Shown here one piece after another: positions 1 to 7,025 of a stretch of 64,000 nucleotides of DNA; positions within the stretch are counted from its first letter, which is position 1, and each line of letters starts with the position of its first letter. The position numbers were made by a program, and so were the translations under genes. The stretch spans positions 248,001 through 312,000 of the forward strand of contig NZ_JAPWIJ010000007.1 in the NCBI RefSeq assembly GCF_027270735.1. Direction: 5' to 3'. Source of the DNA: Rhodococcus ruber. Lineage in GTDB: Bacteria > Actinomycetota > Actinomycetes > Mycobacteriales > Mycobacteriaceae. A model generated the notes under the pieces. The model was not told where the DNA came from. It ran no database searches and was given only the letters and a program-made list of their open reading frames with translations.

Positions 1-395
1 GTGATGAGAGCATATCCGGCAGCATCGAGCATCTGCGCCAGTGCCGCGTCCAACTCCTCCGGGGATGAAACCTCCAAGTCGATCAGCCAGCCTCCGGTGT
101 ACGGTCCCGAATTCACCTTCTCCGGCTCGCCGTCCAGATCCTGGTTCACGCCAATCACTTTCGCAGTCAACGGGCTGAACACGTCGGACACGCTCTTGGT
201 CGACTCGACTTCTCCGAGAGACTCACCCGCGGTGACGGTGTCGCCGACCGCCGGAAGCTGAACGAACACCACGTCCCCCAGCTGAGACTGCGCGAAATCG
301 GTGATACCGATTCGCACTGCCGCCGGGCCCGTGCGCTGCACCCACTCGTGCTCGGGCGTGTAGTACAGATCAGCTGGTGTGTCTATGTCGCTCAA
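1..395 (-). CDS. gcvH: Glycine cleavage system H protein, partial at the window edge
   Basis: Lipoyl carrier protein of the cytoplasmic glycine cleavage complex, which shuttles the aminomethyl group between the P, T and L proteins. The minus-strand reading frame runs open from a TTG at 395 to base 1 without a stop, giving about 131 residues, so the last few codons lie outside the window. The lipoylation motif GEVESTKSVSDV is present with the lysine near residue 67. The first ATG in the area is followed at once by a stop in its own frame. TTG is chosen because a GAAGGG ribosome site lies about 9 bases before it and the protein then begins at the usual H-protein N-terminus. It follows the DUF881 gene by about 40 bases, as in the Mycobacterium cluster. 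Confidence 0.93.
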   Translation of the reverse strand, partial: MSDIDTPADLYYTPEHEWVQRTGPAAVRIGITDFAQSQLGDVVFVQLPAVGDTVTAGESLGEVESTKSVSDVFSPLTAKVIGVNQDLDGEPEKVNSGPYTGGWLIDLEVSSPEELDAALAQMLDAAGYALI

Positions 396-435
396 CGCGG
401 CATTCCCTTCGATCGTGGCCCGGGCGGTCGGGCGG

Positions 436-1185
436 TCAGTTACCGGGCTGAGCGTATTGACGCGGGCGCGGGTCCCGCAAGGCGGAGACCGTGACCTGGT
501 CCGACTGCGTGATGTTCGACGACGCCCCGTTGCGAGTGACGGTGTCCACCACGCCCCCGGGGATGTTCAGAGCCGACGCCAGCGTGGGCGAGTCTCCGAT
601 TGCCGTGAACGTGTACGGGGCTCGCAGTTCGCGGCCGTCGACCACCACCCGACCGGCGGGCCCAGCAATCCACGAATCGACGCCGATGCGGACGGCACTA
701 CCGCCGCCCTCGATCTGGAGTGCCTCGGCACCGGCGGCACGCAACTCCTGCATGGCGTCGAGCAACACCTCGGACCCGACTCCCGAATTCGGGTCAACGA
801 CGACCAAAGTGACGCCCGGGCCCTGGGCAGCGACCGTACCGACTTGAATCGACAACGCGGACAGTCGTTCCTGCGCCTCGGCTACTGCTGCCTCCGATCC
901 CGAACCGGACTGGCGCAGAGTCGCCAACGTGGCCTGCAGCGTGCTGATCTCGTCGCGAATCGACGCCTCGCGCCGGGTGAGGGTGTCCAGCACGACCAAC
1001 AGGTCCTCCGGCCGGGAACTCTCCAGATTGTCGGAGGTACTCGTCTCTCGCACCTGCGTGGCGATACCTATTCCGAGGACGCACAACAGGGCGAGCGCAA
1101 GAATGCCGAACGCCTTTCCGCGCCTGCGTCGATCTGCATCCAGGGCTCGAACGCGCCAGCCGTGCCGCCCGGTCCGTGCCGTCAT
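436..1185 (-). CDS. DUF881 membrane-anchored protein (second copy)
   Basis: A 249-residue DUF881 protein. One membrane segment lies near residues 26-42, followed by a coiled-coil stretch (about 55-100) and the globular DUF881 domain with the family sequences GPGVTLVVVDP and NIPGGVVDTVTRNG. The domain is expected outside the membrane. Function is not established; in mycobacteria and corynebacteria these genes sit in the same conserved order between pgsA2 and gcvH, which suggests an envelope or division-linked role. The ATG is 3 bases after the stop of the preceding small basic protein gene, with GGAG between them, so the genes are almost certainly co-transcribed. It corresponds by position to M. 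tuberculosis Rv1825. Confidence 0.9.
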   Translation of the reverse strand: MTARTGRHGWRVRALDADRRRRGKAFGILALALLCVLGIGIATQVRETSTSDNLESSRPEDLLVVLDTLTRREASIRDEISTLQATLATLRQSGSGSEAAVAEAQERLSALSIQVGTVAAQGPGVTLVVVDPNSGVGSEVLLDAMQELRAAGAEALQIEGGGSAVRIGVDSWIAGPAGRVVVDGRELRAPYTFTAIGDSPTLASALNIPGGVVDTVTRNGASSNITQSDQVTVSALRDPRPRQYAQPGN

Positions 1186-1188
1186 CTC

Positions 1189-1629
1189 CTAAGCTCCGAA
1201 CAGACGGCGGCGCAGAGCGGCCGCATTGCCGAAGATACGAATTCCCAGAACGACGACGATGGCAGTGGACAGCTGCGTACCCACACCGAGCTGATCACCG
1301 AGCCACACGATCATCGCAGCAACGAGAACGTTGAAGACGAACGAGACGACGAACACCTTGGCGTCGAAGATTCCGTCGAGAAACGCACGCAGACCACCGA
1401 ATACCGCATCGATCGCAGCGACGACGGCGATCGGCAGATAGGGCGCGACGACCGAAGGCACCTGCGGTCCGGCAACCGTGCCGATGACCACTCCGGCGAC
1501 AAGTGCGGCGAGAGCGGCGATTGCATATGCACCGTGAGTGGTGGTGATCGGGGATTCCGCAGCTGTCTCGGCGTCTGTTGCCTCGTCGTCGTCGGCCGGT
1601 ACGGCCGTCGTCGGGTCGTGCTCCGTCAT
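1189..1629 (-). CDS. Small basic family membrane protein (DUF1290)
   Basis: A 146-residue protein of the DUF1290 'small basic protein' family. An acidic N-terminal extension of about 30 residues precedes three or four membrane segments (about 33-50, 65-80, 85-105 and 110-130). The central family signature with PYLPIAVVAAIDAVFGGLRA is clear. The ATG overlaps the stop of the upstream DUF881 gene in an ATGA, so translation is probably coupled. The order DUF881 - small basic - DUF881 is conserved across Actinobacteria and in Firmicutes division clusters. No enzymatic motif is visible. It corresponds to Rv1824 by synteny. Confidence 0.88.
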   Translation of the reverse strand: MTEHDPTTAVPADDDEATDAETAAESPITTTHGAYAIAALAALVAGVVIGTVAGPQVPSVVAPYLPIAVVAAIDAVFGGLRAFLDGIFDAKVFVVSFVFNVLVAAMIVWLGDQLGVGTQLSTAIVVVLGIRIFGNAAALRRRLFGA

Positions 1630-2546
1630 CGTGGGCCTGCCTCCTCTGCCTCGAACGACTCTCTCACAGCGGCGGGACCGAGTTCGAGATCGGAGGCCGG
1701 GCGTACCGAGAACCCGATGCCGTACAACTGCGCCACGGTGCTCATCCGGAGATACGCGTCGCTGACGACGAATTGGACTTGAATACGCTGCGGGGGTCCG
1801 ATCGCCTCGATGTCGTAGGGCGAGTCGATCGGGCGATTGTCCAGCAACATGGCCCCTCCGGCCTGCCTGATGGTCACGTTCGGGCCAACTCGAACGCCGT
1901 CCACCGACACCGCCTCGGCACCGCTTGCCCACAGCGAGTTGACAATTGCGGCGATGTCTCGATCGAGCACTGCAGCGCCCGAGCCCGTGCGAGCCGACGA
2001 ACCGCTCGCGCCCGCCGGCTCCGTGACGACTACGGACAGACCCGGACCCGAGACAGTGTCGATGCCTGCGGCGGATTCGACGGCACTCAATCGGTCCAGC
2101 AGTGCACTGCCCGCGGCGTCGGACTGCAGAACTCGATCGCGCTCGGTCGACACCCGCTCGGTCAGTTCGTCTCTCGTCGATTCCAGGTCGACGCTTCGGC
2201 CCTGGGCGGCTCGGACGGCTGCCGACGCATCGGCACCTGCTCGGTCGACCGCGGCCGCACCGGATGCCAACTGCGAGAGAGCGACACCGAATATCAGGCC
2301 GACCACGACGGCACCGGTCAGCAACCACAGAGCGGCAGGTACGCGCGGCTTACGGGTGTGTTGCGCCGTGCGTTCGGCTGCCGCGGCTGCGTATCCCGGA
2401 TCGAGGTGGTCGGTCAGCAACGAGGTCAACAGTGACGGGACAGGATTCCTCCTGACCCGTGTCCCGGGTCGTTCCGCAGGCTCCACTCCTGCCCCGGGTC
2501 GTTCCGCAGGCTCCACTCCTGCTCCAGGTCGTTCCGCAGGCTCCAC
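1626..2546 (-). CDS. DUF881 membrane-anchored protein (first copy)
   Basis: A DUF881 protein of up to 306 residues. After an N-terminal region containing LLTSLLTDHLDPGYAAAA, typical of this family, one membrane segment (WLLTGAVVVGLIFGVALSQL) is followed by a coiled coil and the DUF881 domain (GPGLSVVVTEP and NRPIDSPYDIEAIGPP). The start is uncertain. The GTG at 2546 lies just after the pgsA2 stop and would place a threefold VEPAERPGAG repeat at the N-terminus. Internal GTG codons, or a TTG after the AGGAGG near 2450, would remove the repeat. The stop overlaps the next ATG. It corresponds to Rv1823 by position. Confidence 0.85.
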   Translation of the reverse strand: MEPAERPGAGVEPAERPGAGVEPAERPGTRVRRNPVPSLLTSLLTDHLDPGYAAAAAERTAQHTRKPRVPAALWLLTGAVVVGLIFGVALSQLASGAAAVDRAGADASAAVRAAQGRSVDLESTRDELTERVSTERDRVLQSDAAGSALLDRLSAVESAAGIDTVSGPGLSVVVTEPAGASGSSARTGSGAAVLDRDIAAIVNSLWASGAEAVSVDGVRVGPNVTIRQAGGAMLLDNRPIDSPYDIEAIGPPQRIQVQFVVSDAYLRMSTVAQLYGIGFSVRPASDLELGPAAVRESFEAEEAGPR

Positions 2547-2550
2547 CGTC
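2461..2550. repeat. Three tandem copies of a 30-bp repeat
   Basis: Units at 2461-2490, 2491-2520 and 2521-2550 share GGTCGTTCCGCAGGCTCCAC; the first two differ at one or two bases and the third diverges at its end. They lie exactly at the pgsA2/DUF881 junction. Read on the minus strand the array encodes the decapeptide VEPAERPGAG repeated in tandem. It could be a coding repeat at the DUF881 N-terminus or an inserted non-coding repeat that happens to keep the frame. Confidence 0.9.
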
Positions 2551-3151
2551 AGGTGCCGGCCGCTGTCGGGTCGACCGCCCTGGCCACTGCGATGGCCTTG
2601 CCGAGGTACAGCAGACCCGTCCAGGAATACAACACGGTGCCCCAGATGAGTAGTGCGTAACCCAGTGGTCCTGCCGCGGCGGCCACCGAACTGGTGCCCG
2701 CGGAGACCAGCAGCACCGGCAGCGCGATCATGACGACGAAGGTTGCGGCCTTGCCGAGGTAGATGACGTCCGGAGGAGGTAGAGATCGACGTCGGTAGAC
2801 GAACATCGTCAATCCGAGCACGGCATCGCGCCCGATCAGTATCGCTGCCACCCACCACGGAATGATGCCGCGCAGAACGAAGGCGACGAGGGTGCTGACG
2901 ACGTACAGCCGATCGACCAACGGATCGAGGACGGCACCCAACTTCGATGCCTGTCCGAGCATCCGAGCGAGTTTGCCGTCCAGCCAATCGGTTCCGCCGC
3001 TGACGAGCAGAATGACCAGTGCCCACCCATCAGCGGCGGGCCCGAGCAATAGATACAGAAACAGCGGAACACCGGCGAGCCGGATGGCGCTGAGCAGGTT
3101 CGGAACGGTCGCAATGCGATCGGATACCTCGAGCTCACGGTTGTCCGTCAC
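2549..3151 (-). CDS. pgsA2: CDP-alcohol phosphatidyltransferase (PgsA2-like)
   Basis: A 200-residue integral membrane enzyme that transfers a phosphatidyl group from CDP-diacylglycerol to an alcohol, most likely in phosphatidylglycerol-type lipid synthesis. The CDP-alcohol signature DxxDGxxARx8Gx3Dx3D is complete (DWLDGKLARMLG followed by G and DPLVD, about residues 55-80). Five or six membrane segments are evident. The start is a GTG preceded by AGGAGG at 10 bases. It heads the conserved block ending in gcvH and is the positional equivalent of Rv1822. The exact head group cannot be read from sequence. Confidence 0.88.
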   Translation of the reverse strand: MTDNRELEVSDRIATVPNLLSAIRLAGVPLFLYLLLGPAADGWALVILLVSGGTDWLDGKLARMLGQASKLGAVLDPLVDRLYVVSTLVAFVLRGIIPWWVAAILIGRDAVLGLTMFVYRRRSLPPPDVIYLGKAATFVVMIALPVLLVSAGTSSVAAAAGPLGYALLIWGTVLYSWTGLLYLGKAIAVARAVDPTAAGT

Positions 3152-3211
3152 CGAACCGTCACCTCCTGTCGCTTCTGCTCGTCGTGCGTTCGGGCCGAGC
3201 CTGCGGCCACG

Positions 3212-3847
3212 TTAGCGCCACGCGAACACGGGCTGCTCGAAGTCGGCGACTCGGGTGTGTCGACCGTGCATCGCCACCTCACGGAATTGATGGACGATCG
3301 CACCGGTCGGAGCATGGATGGCTCCGGTTCGGTACGGCCATCGAATCACCGGGCGGGACGATTCGGGAATCGATACGAACTGCGCGTCGACGTCGAGTTC
3401 GTCGACGGTCACCTCGAACACCTCGGATACCTCGTCCTCGTTGGGGCGCAACGTGGACGAGTAGTCACCCACCCACACCACGAACGGGGTGATGACGTAG
3501 CCGGATCGGGTGACGTAGTCGTCCAGCCTGCCCAGTATGTCGGTCGTTACAGCACGGATACCCAGCTCCTCGTGCAATTCCCGCAAGCACGCCTCAATCG
3601 CGGATTCGCCTGGATCCACGCCGCCGCCCGGCAGGGCGTACTGGCCCGGGTGCGCGCGCAATCGACTCGGCCGCTTCGTCAGCAGCATCCGCCTGTCCCC
3701 CGGCGCTCCGCCGAGTGCGACGGCCACCGCGGCGGCGCGTAGGCCGTCGGCCTGGGCGGTGCGGTGGGTGAACCCTGCGAGTTCGCGCGCGACGGAACCT
3801 CGATCGAGCAGGTCCTCGGCCGACTCAGCGGAAGTATCGTCACTCAC
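3212..3847 (-). CDS. NUDIX hydrolase of the CoA-pyrophosphatase (NudL-like) type
   Basis: A 211-residue cytoplasmic NUDIX hydrolase. The Nudix box is complete: GGVDPGE, then RELHEELGI, matching Gx5Ex7REUxEExGU. The preceding LLTKRPSRLRAHPGQYALPG resembles the UPF0035/NudL signature of enzymes that cleave CoA and its derivatives. The GTG start at 3847 avoids overlap with the idi gene and gives the usual family length. It lies 10 bases after idi and 60 bases before pgsA2 on the same strand, so the genes may share a transcript. Substrate assignment to CoA is by family resemblance only. Confidence 0.85.
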   Translation of the reverse strand: MSDDTSAESAEDLLDRGSVARELAGFTHRTAQADGLRAAAVAVALGGAPGDRRMLLTKRPSRLRAHPGQYALPGGGVDPGESAIEACLRELHEELGIRAVTTDILGRLDDYVTRSGYVITPFVVWVGDYSSTLRPNEDEVSEVFEVTVDELDVDAQFVSIPESSRPVIRWPYRTGAIHAPTGAIVHQFREVAMHGRHTRVADFEQPVFAWR

Positions 3848-3857
3848 AGCACGAACA

Positions 3858-4475
3858 CTAGAGCCCCGGCGGTATCGGCGGGCGGAGGGCGGCGGGCGGA
3901 AGCAGGTCGTCGGCGGCAACCGGCCAGCCGAGCGGGTCGTCGGCAAGAATCGCCAATTGTTCCACTTGCGTTCGACACCAGGGTGATACGTCGACGGTTC
4001 CGTCGAGCACGCCGGCAGCAAATTCCGGCCACGACACCCACCGGGTCTCGTCCACTTCGAGTGGGTCGGGGTCGAGTCTCGCGCTCTCGTCCACCCGCAC
4101 GCGATACACGGGACAGATCTCGTTCTCCACGATGCCGTTGTCCATGACGGCCCGGTACCGAAAGTGCGGGAGAACCAGTTCGGCGGAGTCCGCGTGCAGC
4201 CCCAACTCTTCACCGATCCGGCGCAGCACTGCATCGGCGAGGTCTTCACCGGGGGCGGGATGACCGCAACACGTGTTGGTCAGCACGCCGGGCCAGGTCT
4301 TCTTGCTCGACGCCCTCCGCGTGAGTAATACCGCACCGTCCGGTCCGACCACATAGCTGGAGAACGCCAGATGCAGCGGCGTCTGCAGCGTGTGCACGGT
4401 CGTCTTGTCCTGTGTGCCGACGGCGCGGCCTTCGTCGTCGAGCAGCACCACGTGCTGCGCCGGTGATCGATCCAT
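3858..4475 (-). CDS. idi: Isopentenyl-diphosphate delta-isomerase, type I
   Basis: A 205-residue enzyme that interconverts isopentenyl diphosphate and dimethylallyl diphosphate, feeding carotenoid, menaquinone and polyprenyl synthesis. The active-site cysteine motif TNTCCGHP and the glutamate motif IVENEICPVYR are both present, with the Nudix-like fold signature between them. The length is slightly above the usual 180-ish residues because of a C-terminal Pro-rich tail. The ATG at 4475 starts directly before DRSPAQHVVLLD, the usual N-terminus. The gene is followed by the NUDIX gene and faces away from the small plus-strand genes at 4520. Confidence 0.93.
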   Translation of the reverse strand: MDRSPAQHVVLLDDEGRAVGTQDKTTVHTLQTPLHLAFSSYVVGPDGAVLLTRRASSKKTWPGVLTNTCCGHPAPGEDLADAVLRRIGEELGLHADSAELVLPHFRYRAVMDNGIVENEICPVYRVRVDESARLDPDPLEVDETRWVSWPEFAAGVLDGTVDVSPWCRTQVEQLAILADDPLGWPVAADDLLPPAALRPPIPPGL

Positions 4476-4519
4476 CGTTCCATGGTCCCACGGTCGAACT
4501 CGCGGTCTACTGTCGAACC

Positions 4520-4684
4520 ATGGGACGCACAGAGAACACCGGCGACGAGACACCGACCGACGACAAGGAATCGACCACGCCGGATTCGCCGAAGGGCGGC
4601 CGACCGGGACCGGTGGACGGCGGGGGCGGCGGCGGGATGGCGACACGTGAGGTCGCGCCCGAGATCGCCGAGGACTCTGCCTGA
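4520..4684 (+). CDS. Possible small acidic/Gly-rich protein
   Basis: A possible 54-residue protein, acidic and Thr/Pro-rich at the start with a run of glycines in the middle and no membrane segment. I do not recognise it. No good ribosome site precedes the ATG. It is reported because it lies just ahead of the peptide-oxygenase pair on the same strand, shares the Gly/Asp-rich character of that peptide and fills an otherwise empty divergent region. It could equally be an untranslated leader. Confidence 0.35.
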   Translation: MGRTENTGDETPTDDKESTTPDSPKGGRPGPVDGGGGGGMATREVAPEIAEDSA

Positions 4685-4699
4685 ATTTTCGTACCACCG

Positions 4700-4714
4700 C
4701 TGTTTGAAAAACAG
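4700..4714. promoter_or_regulatory. AT-rich inverted repeat upstream of the repeat-peptide gene
   Basis: CTGTTT and AAACAG separated by 3 bases form a perfect 6-bp inverted repeat inside the only AT-rich stretch ahead of the peptide gene, about 70 bases before its ATG. A TTGAAA at 4704-4709 overlaps it and could act as a -35 box, but no convincing -10 follows. It is a candidate operator or promoter element. Confidence 0.35.
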
Positions 4715-4785
4715 AGTTCGCGTCAATACCCCCGATGTTCTCGCGCCGCGCGGGCACACGAACCTCCACGACCGGAAGGATCTCG

Positions 4786-4971
4786 ATGAGCATCAACGAC
4801 GACGACATCACCACCACAGGCGGAGCCGCGGGCGAAGGCCCCGCTGACGGCGGATCGAACCCGGGCGGTCACGACGGCGGAGCAGACGGCCCAGCCGGAG
4901 CAGGCGAAGGCCCGGCCGACGGCGGATCCAACCCCAACGGGCACGACGGCGGTGCGGACGGCACCGCTTGA
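4786..4971 (+). CDS. Gly/Asp-rich two-repeat peptide, partner of the JmjC-type oxygenase
   Basis: A 61-residue peptide with no membrane segment, Cys, Lys or Arg. After a short leader (MSINDDDITTTGGAA) it consists of two 22-residue repeats at 16-37 and 40-61 that differ at only two positions; each contains GPADGGSN and GHDGGADG. The start has GGAAGG 6 bases upstream. Its TGA overlaps the TTG start of the following JmjC-like oxygenase, so the two are translationally coupled. The repeats hold two His, several Asp and a few Asn, the residue types hydroxylated by some JmjC oxygenases, so this may be the enzyme's substrate. That is inference; I know of no assigned function. An upstream in-frame ATG at 4735 is less likely. 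Confidence 0.75.
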   Translation: MSINDDDITTTGGAAGEGPADGGSNPGGHDGGADGPAGAGEGPADGGSNPNGHDGGADGTA

Positions 4972-6230
4972 GCACTGAGCCGAGCGGCGAGCGCGGATCG
5001 GGAAACCGGTCCGCGCTCCGTCGTCTCACCGGTATCGACCTCGGGACTTTCGCAGATCGGTTCTGGGGCGTTGCTCCCAAGCTGACCAGATCAGCTGATC
5101 TCTCGGGCTCGTTCGACGACCTGATGACGCTCGACGCGGTCGACGAGCTCATCTCCGAACGCGGAGTACGCACTCCGTTCGTGCGGATGGCCAAAGACGG
5201 TCGGCTGCTGGACAAGTCGCAGTTCACGTCGTCCGGCGGGTTCGGTGCCGAGGTGACGGACCAGGTCGACTCCGCAGCTGTGCTGGCGGCCTTCGCGGCC
5301 GGCAATACACTGGTACTTCAGGGCCTGCACAGGCTGTGGCCCCCGCTGATTCATTTCGTCGGTGATCTCGTTCGAGAGCTGGGCCATCCGGTGCAGGTGA
5401 ATTCGTATGTCACACCGGCTGCGTCGCAAGGCTTTTCACCGCACTACGACGTGCACGATGTGTTCGTCGTGCAGATCGCGGGGACCAAGCGGTGGAGCAT
5501 TCATTCGCCGGTGCACGTGCATCCGCTCAACAATCAACCGTGGTCGGACCGACGGTCGGCCGTCGAAGACCACGCATCGAACACTCCCGAACTGGACATC
5601 GTGCTCGAACCCGGCGATGTACTCTACCTGCCGCGCGGGTGGATCCACTCGGCGCAGGCGCTCGGCGACACGACCGTGCACCTGACCATCGGCGTCGCGT
5701 CGTACAACGACTACGACCTCGCCCACCATGTGCTGAAGTCGCTCGGCGACGTCGAGAGTCTGCGTGCCCCCCTCCCCGCCGGCCTCGACCACTCCGACTC
5801 GGAGTCCCTCGTTCCGCATGTACACCGTGTTGTGGACGCCATGCGCGCCGCGCTCGACGAGATCGACCGAGACCCCGACGCGGTACGTCGCCTCGCCGAA
5901 CGCCTCGCAGATCGTCACGACGACCTCGTCCGACCGCAAGCGGTGCGCCCACTGGCGAGCGTCGCCGCGATGGGCGCGCTGCGGGGCGAGGATTCGATCC
6001 GATTGCGGCCCGGCATCTTCGCGCGGATCGCGCACATCGAGGACGGCGTCTCGATGGTGCTTCGGAACAAAACGGTCACGCTGCCCTCTCAGTGCGCCGA
6101 CGCGATCGAGAGCCTGATGAAGGGCGCTTCGTGCCGCCTCGATGCGATGCCGGGCCTCGACCCCGACGATGCACTGGTGGTTGCGCGCAGACTCATCCGC
6201 GAGGGGATTGCAGTGACCGCAGCACCGTGA
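4968..6230 (+). CDS. JmjC-type cupin oxygenase (Cupin_4, ROXA/YcfD-like)
   Basis: A 420-residue Fe(II)/2-oxoglutarate oxygenase-like protein of the Cupin_4 family that includes bacterial ROXA (YcfD, arginyl hydroxylase of ribosomal protein L16) and eukaryotic MINA53/NO66 (histidyl hydroxylases). The iron site looks intact: HYD at residues 159-161 and the distal His227 in LPRGWIHSA. KRW at 174-176 fits the oxoglutarate-binding strand. The C-terminal 150 residues resemble the helical and winged-helix part of the family. The TTG start overlaps the stop of the repeat-peptide gene, which points to a dedicated partner rather than a ribosomal protein. The exact substrate cannot be read from the sequence. 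Confidence 0.85.
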   Translation: MSTEPSGERGSGNRSALRRLTGIDLGTFADRFWGVAPKLTRSADLSGSFDDLMTLDAVDELISERGVRTPFVRMAKDGRLLDKSQFTSSGGFGAEVTDQVDSAAVLAAFAAGNTLVLQGLHRLWPPLIHFVGDLVRELGHPVQVNSYVTPAASQGFSPHYDVHDVFVVQIAGTKRWSIHSPVHVHPLNNQPWSDRRSAVEDHASNTPELDIVLEPGDVLYLPRGWIHSAQALGDTTVHLTIGVASYNDYDLAHHVLKSLGDVESLRAPLPAGLDHSDSESLVPHVHRVVDAMRAALDEIDRDPDAVRRLAERLADRHDDLVRPQAVRPLASVAAMGALRGEDSIRLRPGIFARIAHIEDGVSMVLRNKTVTLPSQCADAIESLMKGASCRLDAMPGLDPDDALVVARRLIREGIAVTAAP

Positions 6231-6236
6231 CAGCTG

Positions 6237-6998
6237 TCAGGTGATCGTGACTCCACCGTCGACCGCGATGGTCTGACCCGTCACGTATCCCCCGGCGTCG
6301 GAGGCGAGCCAGATCGCGGTGGCGGCCAGTTCCTCGGGGTCGCCCTTGCGGCCGAGGATCATTCGTGGAGTCATCGAATCGAGGTACCCGGGCTGATAGC
6401 TGTCGGTCATCTCGCTCTGGAAGAAGCCCGGCGCAATCGCGTTGACCCTGATCCCCTTTCGGGTGCCCCACTGCTGCGCGAGGTCGCGGGTGAGGCCGAT
6501 GATGGCGGCCTTGCTTGCGCTGTAGGCGGCCTGCGGTAGACCTGCAGTGGTCAACCCGAGCACGCTGGAGATGTTCACAATCGAACTCCCGGGTGCCATT
6601 ACCCGACCGCAGGCCTGGGCTGCCCAGTAGGACCCGTTCAGGTTGATGTCGATCACCGAGCGAAACTGTTCGGGAGTCTCGCGGGTCGCGGGGAACGCTG
6701 TGCCGACACCGGCGTTGTTGATCAGTACATCGACTTTGCCGAACTCTGCCACTGCGGCGTCGACCATAGCGGTGCACTGGTCCGGATCGACCACATCGGT
6801 TGCGACGGAGATCGAACGTCCTCCGACACTGTCGATCAGCTTCGCGGTCTGCGCCAACTTGTCCACGCGGCGTGCAGCGAGCACAACGTCCGCCCCGGCC
6901 TCGGCTGCTGCTTTCGCGAAGGCAACACCCAGACCGGAGGATGCGCCGGTGACGATGACGACTCGCCCGTCGAGGCGGAATTTGTCCAAGATCGACAT
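6237..6998 (-). CDS. Short-chain dehydrogenase/reductase
   Basis: A 253-residue classical SDR oxidoreductase, cytoplasmic. The cofactor motif TGASSGLG (about 18-25), NNAG near residue 93, the catalytic Ser in ISSV and YSASK near residue 160 are all present; the C-terminus ends in the common GGYVTGQTIAVDGG pattern. The residue context of the cofactor loop (AARRVDKL) suggests NADP(H). It lies 27 bases downstream of the acyl-CoA dehydrogenase gene on the same strand, so it probably acts in the same acyl-CoA or alcohol oxidation route. The substrate is unknown. Confidence 0.9.
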   Translation of the reverse strand: MSILDKFRLDGRVVIVTGASSGLGVAFAKAAAEAGADVVLAARRVDKLAQTAKLIDSVGGRSISVATDVVDPDQCTAMVDAAVAEFGKVDVLINNAGVGTAFPATRETPEQFRSVIDINLNGSYWAAQACGRVMAPGSSIVNISSVLGLTTAGLPQAAYSASKAAIIGLTRDLAQQWGTRKGIRVNAIAPGFFQSEMTDSYQPGYLDSMTPRMILGRKGDPEELAATAIWLASDAGGYVTGQTIAVDGGVTIT

Positions 6999-7025
6999 GT
7001 ACGTGAATCTCCTTGTGGGTCGTGG

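Noticed and set aside
379..1782. A long open frame on the plus strand across the gcvH/DUF881 region
   Set aside because: It is the complement of GC-rich coding DNA; the minus-strand proteins match known families with conserved gene order.
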